Shown: positions 21,155 through 34,960 of the stretch, piece by piece
How the letters are laid out: every line of letters starts with the position of its first letter
Numbering within the stretch: position 1 is the stretch's first letter
Assembly (NCBI RefSeq): GCF_037392515.1
Contig: NW_027133922.1
Location: forward strand, 37,707-101,706
Direction of reading: 5' to 3'
From: Haliotis asinina
Taxonomy: Eukaryota; Mollusca; Gastropoda; Lepetellida; Haliotidae
Length of the DNA stretch: 64,000 bases
Notes under the pieces: model-generated
What the model was told of the DNA's origin: nothing
Databases searched by the model: none
Seen by the model: only the letters and a program-made list of their open reading frames with translations
Translations under genes and position numbers: made by a program

Positions 21155-21625
21155 GAAAATCAACCCCAAAAATAGATATTTTCAGTTGACACTTCCCCCA
21201 CTTCCAAATCACTTGAAGATGATTGTTTTCCCGTGTGTGTATGTGCAAACTATGTGTTTTTAATGCGCATGTGTTAATCTGTTTGCTGTGGCAAAAGTAT
21301 ATGTTTAAAGCAAGTCTGAGTTTGATGTATTTCAGATGGGATCGCTTTGTCAGCCAGTTGTTGTGTTTGGACTGTCAAGTTGTCTCCCCTGCGTCCCGGA
21401 TCAGAGATGCACGTGCATGCAGTCTAAATGGAAATAAATCCGTCTGTGTGTGTTTTTATCTATCAGTAATTTTTTCACAAAGTGAAGGTACTAATGGACT
21501 GTTCTGTACAATAAACTGTACGAACAATTAACCTGCCATGAAATATATGTGAAGCGTTGATGATGTGACACCTGAATAGGGCAACGCCAGGGTGATGTAA
21601 GTGAAAACTGGAACCTGTCCCAAGC

Positions 21626-21789
21626 ATACTTACCTGGCACAGGCTTTACAGTGATCCGCAAGGCTGTGGGCCCGGGGCGAGACCTTTCCATTGCACCTCG
21701 GTTTGGTTGACCCCTGCGATCGTCCCAAATGTGGACGACTCGGGTGCGCAATTTATAAGTGTGGGGGACTGCGTTCGCGCTCTCCCCTT
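21626..21789 (+). ncRNA. U1: U1 snRNA, copy P27
   Basis: Matches P1. Confidence 0.92.
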
Positions 21790-22260
21790 GAAAATCAACC
21801 CCAAAAATAGATATTTTCAGTTGACACTTCCCCCACTTCCAAATCACTTGAAGATGATTGTTTTCCCGTGTGTGTATGTGCAAACTATGTGTTTTTAATG
21901 CGCATGTGTTAATCTGTTTGCTGTGGCAAAAGTATATGTTTAAAGCAAGTCTGAGTTTGATGTATTTCAGATGGGATCGCTTTGTCAGCCAGTTGTTGTG
22001 TTTGGACTGTCAAGTTGTCTCCCCTGCGTCCCGGATCAGAGATGCACGTGCATGCAGTCTAAATGGAAATAAATCCGTCTGTGTGTGTTTTTATCTATCA
22101 GTAATTTTTTCACAAAGTGAAGGTACTAATGGACTGTTCTGTACAATAAACTGTACGAACAATTAACCTGCCATGAAATATATGTGAAGCGTTGATGATG
22201 TGACACCTGAATAGGGCAACGCCAGGGTGATGTAAGTGAAAACTGGAACCTGTCCCAAGC

Positions 22261-22424
22261 ATACTTACCTGGCACAGGCTTTACAGTGATCCGCAAGGCT
22301 GTGGGCCCGGGGCGAGACCTTTCCATTGCACCTCGGTTTGGTTGACCCCTGCGATCGTCCCAAATGTGGACGACTCGGGTGCGCAATTTATAAGTGTGGG
22401 GGACTGCGTTCGCGCTCTCCCCTT
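22261..22424 (+). ncRNA. U1: U1 snRNA, copy P28
   Basis: Matches P1. Confidence 0.92.
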
Positions 22425-22895
22425 GAAAATCAACCCCAAAAATAGATATTTTCAGTTGACACTTCCCCCACTTCCAAATCACTTGAAGATGATTGTTTTC
22501 CCGTGTGTGTATGTGCAAACTATGTGTTTTTAATGCGCATGTGTTAATCTGTTTGCTGTGGCAAAAGTATATGTTTAAAGCAAGTCTGAGTTTGATGTAT
22601 TTCAGATGGGATCGCTTTGTCAGCCAGTTGTTGTGTTTGGACTGTCAAGTTGTCTCCCCTGCGTCCCGGATCAGAGATGCACGTGCATGCAGTCTAAATG
22701 GAAATAAATCCGTCTGTGTGTGTTTTTATCTATCAGTAATTTTTTCACAAAGTGAAGGTACTAATGGACTGTTCTGTACAATAAACTGTACGAACAATTA
22801 ACCTGCCATGAAATATATGTGAAGCGTTGATGATGTGACACCTGAATAGGGCAACGCCAGGGTGATGTAAGTGAAAACTGGAACCTGTCCCAAGC

Positions 22896-23059
22896 ATACT
22901 TACCTGGCACAGGCTTTACAGTGATCCGCAAGGCTGTGGGCCCGGGGCGAGACCTTTCCATTGCACCTCGGTTTGGTTGACCCCTGCGATCGTCCCAAAT
23001 GTGGACGACTCGGGTGCGCAATTTATAAGTGTGGGGGACTGCGTTCGCGCTCTCCCCTT
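22896..23059 (+). ncRNA. U1: U1 snRNA, copy P29
   Basis: Matches P1. Confidence 0.92.
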
Positions 23060-23530
23060 GAAAATCAACCCCAAAAATAGATATTTTCAGTTGACACTTC
23101 CCCCACTTCCAAATCACTTGAAGATGATTGTTTTCCCGTGTGTGTATGTGCAAACTATGTGTTTTTAATGCGCATGTGTTAATCTGTTTGCTGTGGCAAA
23201 AGTATATGTTTAAAGCAAGTCTGAGTTTGATGTATTTCAGATGGGATCGCTTTGTCAGCCAGTTGTTGTGTTTGGACTGTCAAGTTGTCTCCCCTGCGTC
23301 CCGGATCAGAGATGCACGTGCATGCAGTCTAAATGGAAATAAATCCGTCTGTGTGTGTTTTTATCTATCAGTAATTTTTTCACAAAGTGAAGGTACTAAT
23401 GGACTGTTCTGTACAATAAACTGTACGAACAATTAACCTGCCATGAAATATATGTGAAGCGTTGATGATGTGACACCTGAATAGGGCAACGCCAGGGTGA
23501 TGTAAGTGAAAACTGGAACCTGTCCCAAGC

Positions 23531-23694
23531 ATACTTACCTGGCACAGGCTTTACAGTGATCCGCAAGGCTGTGGGCCCGGGGCGAGACCTTTCCATTGCA
23601 CCTCGGTTTGGTTGACCCCTGCGATCGTCCCAAATGTGGACGACTCGGGTGCGCAATTTATAAGTGTGGGGGACTGCGTTCGCGCTCTCCCCTT
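23531..23694 (+). ncRNA. U1: U1 snRNA, copy P30
   Basis: Matches P1. Confidence 0.92.
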
Positions 23695-24165
23695 GAAAAT
23701 CAACCCCAAAAATAGATATTTTCAGTTGACACTTCCCCCACTTCCAAATCACTTGAAGATGATTGTTTTCCCGTGTGTGTATGTGCAAACTATGTGTTTT
23801 TAATGCGCATGTGTTAATCTGTTTGCTGTGGCAAAAGTATATGTTTAAAGCAAGTCTGAGTTTGATGTATTTCAGATGGGATCGCTTTGTCAGCCAGTTG
23901 TTGTGTTTGGACTGTCAAGTTGTCTCCCCTGCGTCCCGGATCAGAGATGCACGTGCATGCAGTCTAAATGGAAATAAATCCGTCTGTGTGTGTTTTTATC
24001 TATCAGTAATTTTTTCACAAAGTGAAGGTACTAATGGACTGTTCTGTACAATAAACTGTACGAACAATTAACCTGCCATGAAATATATGTGAAGCGTTGA
24101 TGATGTGACACCTGAATAGGGCAACGCCAGGGTGATGTAAGTGAAAACTGGAACCTGTCCCAAGC

Positions 24166-24329
24166 ATACTTACCTGGCACAGGCTTTACAGTGATCCGCA
24201 AGGCTGTGGGCCCGGGGCGAGACCTTTCCATTGCACCTCGGTTTGGTTGACCCCTGCGATCGTCCCAAATGTGGACGACTCGGGTGCGCAATTTATAAGT
24301 GTGGGGGACTGCGTTCGCGCTCTCCCCTT
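24166..24329 (+). ncRNA. U1: U1 snRNA, copy P31
   Basis: Gene matches P1. The palindrome in the spacer after it has T to C at 24589, which would affect the upstream region of P32. Confidence 0.92.
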
Positions 24330-24800
24330 GAAAATCAACCCCAAAAATAGATATTTTCAGTTGACACTTCCCCCACTTCCAAATCACTTGAAGATGATTG
24401 TTTTCCCGTGTGTGTATGTGCAAACTATGTGTTTTTAATGCGCATGTGTTAATCTGTTTGCTGTGGCAAAAGTATATGTTTAAAGCAAGTCTGAGTTTGA
24501 TGTATTTCAGATGGGATCGCTTTGTCAGCCAGTTGTTGTGTTTGGACTGTCAAGTTGTCTCCCCTGCGTCCCGGATCAGAGATGCACGCGCATGCAGTCT
24601 AAATGGAAATAAATCCGTCTGTGTGTGTTTTTATCTATCAGTAATTTTTTCACAAAGTGAAGGTACTAATGGACTGTTCTGTACAATAAACTGTACGAAC
24701 AATTAACCTGCCATGAAATATATGTGAAGCGTTGATGATGTGACACCTGAATAGGGCAACGCCAGGGTGATGTAAGTGAAAACTGGAACCTGTCCCAAGC

Positions 24801-24964
24801 ATACTTACCTGGCACAGGCTTTACAGTGATCCGCAAGGCTGTGGGCCCGGGGCGAGACCTTTCCATTGCACCTCGGTTTGGTTGAGCCCTGCGATCGTCC
24901 CAAATGTGGACGACTCGGGTGCGCAATTTATAAGTGTGGGGGACTGCGTTCGCGCTCTCCCCTT
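24801..24964 (+). ncRNA. U1: U1 snRNA, copy P32 (C86G)
   Basis: One substitution in the gene: C to G at 24886, nt 86, at the base of stem II. It is one of only two copies before 39 kb with a base substitution inside the gene. Confidence 0.92.
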
Positions 24965-25435
24965 GAAAATCAACCCCAAAAATAGATATTTTCAGTTGAC
25001 ACTTCCCCCACTTCCAAATCACTTGAAGATGATTGTTTTCCCGTGTGTGTATGTGCAAACTATGTGTTTTTAATGCGCATGTGTTAATCTGTTTGCTGTG
25101 GCAAAAGTATATGTTTAAAGCAAGTCTGAGTTTGATGTATTTCAGATGGGATCGCTTTGTCAGCCAGTTGTTGTGTTTGGACTGTCAAGTTGTCTCCCCT
25201 GCGTCCCGGATCAGAGATGCACGTGCATGCAGTCTAAATGGAAATAAATCCGTCTGTGTGTGTTTTTATCTATCAGTAATTTTTTCACAAAGTGAAGGTA
25301 CTAATGGACTGTTCTGTACAATAAACTGTACGAACAATTAACCTGCCATGAAATATATGTGAAGCGTTGATGATGTGACACCTGAATAGGGCAACGCCAG
25401 GGTGATGTAAGTGAAAACTGGAACCTGTCCCAAGC

Positions 25436-25599
25436 ATACTTACCTGGCACAGGCTTTACAGTGATCCGCAAGGCTGTGGGCCCGGGGCGAGACCTTTCCA
25501 TTGCACCTCGGTTTGGTTGACCCCTGCGATCGTCCCAAATGTGGACGACTCGGGTGCGCAATTTATAAGTGTGGGGGACTGCGTTCGCGCTCTCCCCTT
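25436..25599 (+). ncRNA. U1: U1 snRNA, copy P33
   Basis: Gene matches P1. The palindrome after it has the same T to C change (25859) seen two units earlier. Confidence 0.92.
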
Positions 25600-26070
25600 G
25601 AAAATCAACCCCAAAAATAGATATTTTCAGTTGACACTTCCCCCACTTCCAAATCACTTGAAGATGATTGTTTTCCCGTGTGTGTATGTGCAAACTATGT
25701 GTTTTTAATGCGCATGTGTTAATCTGTTTGCTGTGGCAAAAGTATATGTTTAAAGCAAGTCTGAGTTTGATGTATTTCAGATGGGATCGCTTTGTCAGCC
25801 AGTTGTTGTGTTTGGACTGTCAAGTTGTCTCCCCTGCGTCCCGGATCAGAGATGCACGCGCATGCAGTCTAAATGGAAATAAATCCGTCTGTGTGTGTTT
25901 TTATCTATCAGTAATTTTTTCACAAAGTGAAGGTACTAATGGACTGTTCTGTACAATAAACTGTACGAACAATTAACCTGCCATGAAATATATGTGAAGC
26001 GTTGATGATGTGACACCTGAATAGGGCAACGCCAGGGTGATGTAAGTGAAAACTGGAACCTGTCCCAAGC

Positions 26071-26234
26071 ATACTTACCTGGCACAGGCTTTACAGTGAT
26101 CCGCAAGGCTGTGGGCCCGGGGCGAGACCTTTCCATTGCACCTCGGTTTGGTTGACCCCTGCGATCGTCCCAAATGTGGACGACTCGGGTGCGCAATTTA
26201 TAAGTGTGGGGGACTGCGTTCGCGCTCTCCCCTT
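26071..26234 (+). ncRNA. U1: U1 snRNA, copy P34
   Basis: Matches P1. Confidence 0.92.
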
Positions 26235-26705
26235 GAAAATCAACCCCAAAAATAGATATTTTCAGTTGACACTTCCCCCACTTCCAAATCACTTGAAGAT
26301 GATTGTTTTCCCGTGTGTGTATGTGCAAACTATGTGTTTTTAATGCGCATGTGTTAATCTGTTTGCTGTGGCAAAAGTATATGTTTAAAGCAAGTCTGAG
26401 TTTGATGTATTTCAGATGGGATCGCTTTGTCAGCCAGTTGTTGTGTTTGGACTGTCAAGTTGTCTCCCCTGCGTCCCGGATCAGAGATGCACGTGCATGC
26501 AGTCTAAATGGAAATAAATCCGTCTGTGTGTGTTTTTATCTATCAGTAATTTTTTCACAAAGTGAAGGTACTAATGGACTGTTCTGTACAATAAACTGTA
26601 CGAACAATTAACCTGCCATGAAATATATGTGAAGCGTTGATGATGTGACACCTGAATAGGGCAACGCCAGGGTGATGTAAGTGAAAACTGGAACCTGTCC
26701 CAAGC

Positions 26706-26869
26706 ATACTTACCTGGCACAGGCTTTACAGTGATCCGCAAGGCTGTGGGCCCGGGGCGAGACCTTTCCATTGCACCTCGGTTTGGTTGACCCCTGCGAT
26801 CGTCCCAAATGTGGACGACTCGGGTGCGCAATTTATAAGTGTGGGGGACTGCGTTCGCGCTCTCCCCTT
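26706..26869 (+). ncRNA. U1: U1 snRNA, copy P35
   Basis: Matches P1. Confidence 0.92.
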
Positions 26870-27340
26870 GAAAATCAACCCCAAAAATAGATATTTTCAG
26901 TTGACACTTCCCCCACTTCCAAATCACTTGAAGATGATTGTTTTCCCGTGTGTGTATGTGCAAACTATGTGTTTTTAATGCGCATGTGTTAATCTGTTTG
27001 CTGTGGCAAAAGTATATGTTTAAAGCAAGTCTGAGTTTGATGTATTTCAGATGGGATCGCTTTGTCAGCCAGTTGTTGTGTTTGGACTGTCAAGTTGTCT
27101 CCCCTGCGTCCCGGATCAGAGATGCACGTGCATGCAGTCTAAATGGAAATAAATCCGTCTGTGTGTGTTTTTATCTATCAGTAATTTTTTCACAAAGTGA
27201 AGGTACTAATGGACTGTTCTGTACAATAAACTGTACGAACAATTAACCTGCCATGAAATATATGTGAAGCGTTGATGATGTGACACCTGAATAGGGCAAC
27301 GCCAGGGTGATGTAAGTGAAAACTGGAACCTGTCCCAAGC

Positions 27341-27504
27341 ATACTTACCTGGCACAGGCTTTACAGTGATCCGCAAGGCTGTGGGCCCGGGGCGAGACCT
27401 TTCCATTGCACCTCGGTTTGGTTGACCCCTGCGATCGTCCCAAATGTGGACGACTCGGGTGCGCAATTTATAAGTGTGGGGGACTGCGTTCGCGCTCTCC
27501 CCTT
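27341..27504 (+). ncRNA. U1: U1 snRNA, copy P36
   Basis: Matches P1. Confidence 0.92.
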
Positions 27505-27975
27505 GAAAATCAACCCCAAAAATAGATATTTTCAGTTGACACTTCCCCCACTTCCAAATCACTTGAAGATGATTGTTTTCCCGTGTGTGTATGTGCAAAC
27601 TATGTGTTTTTAATGCGCATGTGTTAATCTGTTTGCTGTGGCAAAAGTATATGTTTAAAGCAAGTCTGAGTTTGATGTATTTCAGATGGGATCGCTTTGT
27701 CAGCCAGTTGTTGTGTTTGGACTGTCAAGTTGTCTCCCCTGCGTCCCGGATCAGAGATGCACGTGCATGCAGTCTAAATGGAAATAAATCCGTCTGTGTG
27801 TGTTTTTATCTATCAGTAATTTTTTCACAAAGTGAAGGTACTAATGGACTGTTCTGTACAATAAACTGTACGAACAATTAACCTGCCATGAAATATATGT
27901 GAAGCGTTGATGATGTGACACCTGAATAGGGCAACGCCAGGGTGATGTAAGTGAAAACTGGAACCTGTCCCAAGC

Positions 27976-28139
27976 ATACTTACCTGGCACAGGCTTTACA
28001 GTGATCCGCAAGGCTGTGGGCCCGGGGCGAGACCTTTCCATTGCACCTCGGTTTGGTTGACCCCTGCGATCGTCCCAAATGTGGACGACTCGGGTGCGCA
28101 ATTTATAAGTGTGGGGGACTGCGTTCGCGCTCTCCCCTT
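27976..28139 (+). ncRNA. U1: U1 snRNA, copy P37
   Basis: Matches P1. Confidence 0.92.
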
Positions 28140-28610
28140 GAAAATCAACCCCAAAAATAGATATTTTCAGTTGACACTTCCCCCACTTCCAAATCACTTG
28201 AAGATGATTGTTTTCCCGTGTGTGTATGTGCAAACTATGTGTTTTTAATGCGCATGTGTTAATCTGTTTGCTGTGGCAAAAGTATATGTTTAAAGCAAGT
28301 CTGAGTTTGATGTATTTCAGATGGGATCGCTTTGTCAGCCAGTTGTTGTGTTTGGACTGTCAAGTTGTCTCCCCTGCGTCCCGGATCAGAGATGCACGTG
28401 CATGCAGTCTAAATGGAAATAAATCCGTCTGTGTGTGTTTTTATCTATCAGTAATTTTTTCACAAAGTGAAGGTACTAATGGACTGTTCTGTACAATAAA
28501 CTGTACGAACAATTAACCTGCCATGAAATATATGTGAAGCGTTGATGATGTGACACCTGAATAGGGCAACGCCAGGGTGATGTAAGTGAAAACTGGAACC
28601 TGTCCCAAGC

Positions 28611-28774
28611 ATACTTACCTGGCACAGGCTTTACAGTGATCCGCAAGGCTGTGGGCCCGGGGCGAGACCTTTCCATTGCACCTCGGTTTGGTTGACCCCT
28701 GCGATCGTCCCAAATGTGGACGACTCGGGTGCGCAATTTATAAGTGTGGGGGACTGCGTTCGCGCTCTCCCCTT
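28611..28774 (+). ncRNA. U1: U1 snRNA, copy P38
   Basis: Matches P1. Confidence 0.92.
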
Positions 28775-29245
28775 GAAAATCAACCCCAAAAATAGATATT
28801 TTCAGTTGACACTTCCCCCACTTCCAAATCACTTGAAGATGATTGTTTTCCCGTGTGTGTATGTGCAAACTATGTGTTTTTAATGCGCATGTGTTAATCT
28901 GTTTGCTGTGGCAAAAGTATATGTTTAAAGCAAGTCTGAGTTTGATGTATTTCAGATGGGATCGCTTTGTCAGCCAGTTGTTGTGTTTGGACTGTCAAGT
29001 TGTCTCCCCTGCGTCCCGGATCAGAGATGCACGTGCATGCAGTCTAAATGGAAATAAATCCGTCTGTGTGTGTTTTTATCTATCAGTAATTTTTTCACAA
29101 AGTGAAGGTACTAATGGACTGTTCTGTACAATAAACTGTACGAACAATTAACCTGCCATGAAATATATGTGAAGCGTTGATGATGTGACACCTGAATAGG
29201 GCAACGCCAGGGTGATGTAAGTGAAAACTGGAACCTGTCCCAAGC

Positions 29246-29409
29246 ATACTTACCTGGCACAGGCTTTACAGTGATCCGCAAGGCTGTGGGCCCGGGGCGA
29301 GACCTTTCCATTGCACCTCGGTTTGGTTGACCCCTGCGATCGTCCCAAATGTGGACGACTCGGGTGCGCAATTTATAAGTGTGGGGGACTGCGTTCGCGC
29401 TCTCCCCTT
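29246..29409 (+). ncRNA. U1: U1 snRNA, copy P39
   Basis: Matches P1. Confidence 0.92.
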
Positions 29410-29880
29410 GAAAATCAACCCCAAAAATAGATATTTTCAGTTGACACTTCCCCCACTTCCAAATCACTTGAAGATGATTGTTTTCCCGTGTGTGTATGTG
29501 CAAACTATGTGTTTTTAATGCGCATGTGTTAATCTGTTTGCTGTGGCAAAAGTATATGTTTAAAGCAAGTCTGAGTTTGATGTATTTCAGATGGGATCGC
29601 TTTGTCAGCCAGTTGTTGTGTTTGGACTGTCAAGTTGTCTCCCCTGCGTCCCGGATCAGAGATGCACGTGCATGCAGTCTAAATGGAAATAAATCCGTCT
29701 GTGTGTGTTTTTATCTATCAGTAATTTTTTCACAAAGTGAAGGTACTAATGGACTGTTCTGTACAATAAACTGTACGAACAATTAACCTGCCATGAAATA
29801 TATGTGAAGCGTTGATGATGTGACACCTGAATAGGGCAACGCCAGGGTGATGTAAGTGAAAACTGGAACCTGTCCCAAGC

Positions 29881-30044
29881 ATACTTACCTGGCACAGGCT
29901 TTACAGTGATCCGCAAGGCTGTGGGCCCGGGGCGAGACCTTTCCATTGCACCTCGGTTTGGTTGACCCCTGCGATCGTCCCAAATGTGGACGACTCGGGT
30001 GCGCAATTTATAAGTGTGGGGGACTGCGTTCGCGCTCTCCCCTT
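29881..30044 (+). ncRNA. U1: U1 snRNA, copy P40
   Basis: Matches P1. Confidence 0.92.
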
Positions 30045-30515
30045 GAAAATCAACCCCAAAAATAGATATTTTCAGTTGACACTTCCCCCACTTCCAAATC
30101 ACTTGAAGATGATTGTTTTCCCGTGTGTGTATGTGCAAACTATGTGTTTTTAATGCGCATGTGTTAATCTGTTTGCTGTGGCAAAAGTATATGTTTAAAG
30201 CAAGTCTGAGTTTGATGTATTTCAGATGGGATCGCTTTGTCAGCCAGTTGTTGTGTTTGGACTGTCAAGTTGTCTCCCCTGCGTCCCGGATCAGAGATGC
30301 ACGTGCATGCAGTCTAAATGGAAATAAATCCGTCTGTGTGTGTTTTTATCTATCAGTAATTTTTTCACAAAGTGAAGGTACTAATGGACTGTTCTGTACA
30401 ATAAACTGTACGAACAATTAACCTGCCATGAAATATATGTGAAGCGTTGATGATGTGACACCTGAATAGGGCAACGCCAGGGTGATGTAAGTGAAAACTG
30501 GAACCTGTCCCAAGC

Positions 30516-30679
30516 ATACTTACCTGGCACAGGCTTTACAGTGATCCGCAAGGCTGTGGGCCCGGGGCGAGACCTTTCCATTGCACCTCGGTTTGGTTGA
30601 CCCCTGCGATCGTCCCAAATGTGGACGACTCGGGTGCGCAATTTATAAGTGTGGGGGACTGCGTTCGCGCTCTCCCCTT
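30516..30679 (+). ncRNA. U1: U1 snRNA, copy P41
   Basis: Matches P1. Confidence 0.92.
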
Positions 30680-31150
30680 GAAAATCAACCCCAAAAATAG
30701 ATATTTTCAGTTGACACTTCCCCCACTTCCAAATCACTTGAAGATGATTGTTTTCCCGTGTGTGTATGTGCAAACTATGTGTTTTTAATGCGCATGTGTT
30801 AATCTGTTTGCTGTGGCAAAAGTATATGTTTAAAGCAAGTCTGAGTTTGATGTATTTCAGATGGGATCGCTTTGTCAGCCAGTTGTTGTGTTTGGACTGT
30901 CAAGTTGTCTCCCCTGCGTCCCGGATCAGAGATGCACGTGCATGCAGTCTAAATGGAAATAAATCCGTCTGTGTGTGTTTTTATCTATCAGTAATTTTTT
31001 CACAAAGTGAAGGTACTAATGGACTGTTCTGTACAATAAACTGTACGAACAATTAACCTGCCATGAAATATATGTGAAGCGTTGATGATGTGACACCTGA
31101 ATAGGGCAACGCCAGGGTGATGTAAGTGAAAACTGGAACCTGTCCCAAGC

Positions 31151-31314
31151 ATACTTACCTGGCACAGGCTTTACAGTGATCCGCAAGGCTGTGGGCCCGG
31201 GGCGAGACCTTTCCATTGCACCTCGGTTTGGTTGACCCCTGCGATCGTCCCAAATGTGGACGACTCGGGTGCGCAATTTATAAGTGTGGGGGACTGCGTT
31301 CGCGCTCTCCCCTT
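31151..31314 (+). ncRNA. U1: U1 snRNA, copy P42
   Basis: Matches P1. Confidence 0.92.
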
Positions 31315-31785
31315 GAAAATCAACCCCAAAAATAGATATTTTCAGTTGACACTTCCCCCACTTCCAAATCACTTGAAGATGATTGTTTTCCCGTGTGTGT
31401 ATGTGCAAACTATGTGTTTTTAATGCGCATGTGTTAATCTGTTTGCTGTGGCAAAAGTATATGTTTAAAGCAAGTCTGAGTTTGATGTATTTCAGATGGG
31501 ATCGCTTTGTCAGCCAGTTGTTGTGTTTGGACTGTCAAGTTGTCTCCCCTGCGTCCCGGATCAGAGATGCACGTGCATGCAGTCTAAATGGAAATAAATC
31601 CGTCTGTGTGTGTTTTTATCTATCAGTAATTTTTTCACAAAGTGAAGGTACTAATGGACTGTTCTGTACAATAAACTGTACGAACAATTAACCTGCCATG
31701 AAATATATGTGAAGCGTTGATGATGTGACACCTGAATAGGGCAACGCCAGGGTGATGTAAGTGAAAACTGGAACCTGTCCCAAGC

Positions 31786-31949
31786 ATACTTACCTGGCAC
31801 AGGCTTTACAGTGATCCGCAAGGCTGTGGGCCCGGGGCGAGACCTTTCCATTGCACCTCGGTTTGGTTGACCCCTGCGATCGTCCCAAATGTGGACGACT
31901 CGGGTGCGCAATTTATAAGTGTGGGGGACTGCGTTCGCGCTCTCCCCTT
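31786..31949 (+). ncRNA. U1: U1 snRNA, copy P43
   Basis: Matches P1. Confidence 0.92.
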
Positions 31950-32420
31950 GAAAATCAACCCCAAAAATAGATATTTTCAGTTGACACTTCCCCCACTTCC
32001 AAATCACTTGAAGATGATTGTTTTCCCGTGTGTGTATGTGCAAACTATGTGTTTTTAATGCGCATGTGTTAATCTGTTTGCTGTGGCAAAAGTATATGTT
32101 TAAAGCAAGTCTGAGTTTGATGTATTTCAGATGGGATCGCTTTGTCAGCCAGTTGTTGTGTTTGGACTGTCAAGTTGTCTCCCCTGCGTCCCGGATCAGA
32201 GATGCACGTGCATGCAGTCTAAATGGAAATAAATCCGTCTGTGTGTGTTTTTATCTATCAGTAATTTTTTCACAAAGTGAAGGTACTAATGGACTGTTCT
32301 GTACAATAAACTGTACGAACAATTAACCTGCCATGAAATATATGTGAAGCGTTGATGATGTGACACCTGAATAGGGCAACGCCAGGGTGATGTAAGTGAA
32401 AACTGGAACCTGTCCCAAGC

Positions 32421-32584
32421 ATACTTACCTGGCACAGGCTTTACAGTGATCCGCAAGGCTGTGGGCCCGGGGCGAGACCTTTCCATTGCACCTCGGTTTG
32501 GTTGACCCCTGCGATCGTCCCAAATGTGGACGACTCGGGTGCGCAATTTATAAGTGTGGGGGACTGCGTTCGCGCTCTCCCCTT
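32421..32584 (+). ncRNA. U1: U1 snRNA, copy P44
   Basis: Matches P1. Confidence 0.92.
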
Positions 32585-33055
32585 GAAAATCAACCCCAAA
32601 AATAGATATTTTCAGTTGACACTTCCCCCACTTCCAAATCACTTGAAGATGATTGTTTTCCCGTGTGTGTATGTGCAAACTATGTGTTTTTAATGCGCAT
32701 GTGTTAATCTGTTTGCTGTGGCAAAAGTATATGTTTAAAGCAAGTCTGAGTTTGATGTATTTCAGATGGGATCGCTTTGTCAGCCAGTTGTTGTGTTTGG
32801 ACTGTCAAGTTGTCTCCCCTGCGTCCCGGATCAGAGATGCACGTGCATGCAGTCTAAATGGAAATAAATCCGTCTGTGTGTGTTTTTATCTATCAGTAAT
32901 TTTTTCACAAAGTGAAGGTACTAATGGACTGTTCTGTACAATAAACTGTACGAACAATTAACCTGCCATGAAATATATGTGAAGCGTTGATGATGTGACA
33001 CCTGAATAGGGCAACGCCAGGGTGATGTAAGTGAAAACTGGAACCTGTCCCAAGC

Positions 33056-33219
33056 ATACTTACCTGGCACAGGCTTTACAGTGATCCGCAAGGCTGTGGG
33101 CCCGGGGCGAGACCTTTCCATTGCACCTCGGTTTGGTTGACCCCTGCGATCGTCCCAAATGTGGACGACTCGGGTGCGCAATTTATAAGTGTGGGGGACT
33201 GCGTTCGCGCTCTCCCCTT
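33056..33219 (+). ncRNA. U1: U1 snRNA, copy P45
   Basis: Matches P1. Confidence 0.92.
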
Positions 33220-33690
33220 GAAAATCAACCCCAAAAATAGATATTTTCAGTTGACACTTCCCCCACTTCCAAATCACTTGAAGATGATTGTTTTCCCGTG
33301 TGTGTATGTGCAAACTATGTGTTTTTAATGCGCATGTGTTAATCTGTTTGCTGTGGCAAAAGTATATGTTTAAAGCAAGTCTGAGTTTGATGTATTTCAG
33401 ATGGGATCGCTTTGTCAGCCAGTTGTTGTGTTTGGACTGTCAAGTTGTCTCCCCTGCGTCCCGGATCAGAGATGCACGTGCATGCAGTCTAAATGGAAAT
33501 AAATCCGTCTGTGTGTGTTTTTATCTATCAGTAATTTTTTCACAAAGTGAAGGTACTAATGGACTGTTCTGTACAATAAACTGTACGAACAATTAACCTG
33601 CCATGAAATATATGTGAAGCGTTGATGATGTGACACCTGAATAGGGCAACGCCAGGGTGATGTAAGTGAAAACTGGAACCTGTCCCAAGC

Positions 33691-33854
33691 ATACTTACCT
33701 GGCACAGGCTTTACAGTGATCCGCAAGGCTGTGGGCCCGGGGCGAGACCTTTCCATTGCACCTCGGTTTGGTTGACCCCTGCGATCGTCCCAAATGTGGA
33801 CGACTCGGGTGCGCAATTTATAAGTGTGGGGGACTGCGTTCGCGCTCTCCCCTT
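33691..33854 (+). ncRNA. U1: U1 snRNA, copy P46
   Basis: Matches P1. Confidence 0.92.
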
Positions 33855-34325
33855 GAAAATCAACCCCAAAAATAGATATTTTCAGTTGACACTTCCCCCA
33901 CTTCCAAATCACTTGAAGATGATTGTTTTCCCGTGTGTGTATGTGCAAACTATGTGTTTTTAATGCGCATGTGTTAATCTGTTTGCTGTGGCAAAAGTAT
34001 ATGTTTAAAGCAAGTCTGAGTTTGATGTATTTCAGATGGGATCGCTTTGTCAGCCAGTTGTTGTGTTTGGACTGTCAAGTTGTCTCCCCTGCGTCCCGGA
34101 TCAGAGATGCACGTGCATGCAGTCTAAATGGAAATAAATCCGTCTGTGTGTGTTTTTATCTATCAGTAATTTTTTCACAAAGTGAAGGTACTAATGGACT
34201 GTTCTGTACAATAAACTGTACGAACAATTAACCTGCCATGAAATATATGTGAAGCGTTGATGATGTGACACCTGAATAGGGCAACGCCAGGGTGATGTAA
34301 GTGAAAACTGGAACCTGTCCCAAGC

Positions 34326-34489
34326 ATACTTACCTGGCACAGGCTTTACAGTGATCCGCAAGGCTGTGGGCCCGGGGCGAGACCTTTCCATTGCACCTCG
34401 GTTTGGTTGACCCCTGCGATCGTCCCAAATGTGGACGACTCGGGTGCGCAATTTATAAGTGTGGGGGACTGCGTTCGCGCTCTCCCCTT
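34326..34489 (+). ncRNA. U1: U1 snRNA, copy P47
   Basis: Matches P1. Confidence 0.92.
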
Positions 34490-34960
34490 GAAAATCAACC
34501 CCAAAAATAGATATTTTCAGTTGACACTTCCCCCACTTCCAAATCACTTGAAGATGATTGTTTTCCCGTGTGTGTATGTGCAAACTATGTGTTTTTAATG
34601 CGCATGTGTTAATCTGTTTGCTGTGGCAAAAGTATATGTTTAAAGCAAGTCTGAGTTTGATGTATTTCAGATGGGATCGCTTTGTCAGCCAGTTGTTGTG
34701 TTTGGACTGTCAAGTTGTCTCCCCTGCGTCCCGGATCAGAGATGCACGTGCATGCAGTCTAAATGGAAATAAATCCGTCTGTGTGTGTTTTTATCTATCA
34801 GTAATTTTTTCACAAAGTGAAGGTACTAATGGACTGTTCTGTACAATAAACTGTACGAACAATTAACCTGCCATGAAATATATGTGAAGCGTTGATGATG
34901 TGACACCTGAATAGGGCAACGCCAGGGTGATGTAAGTGAAAACTGGAACCTGTCCCAAGC

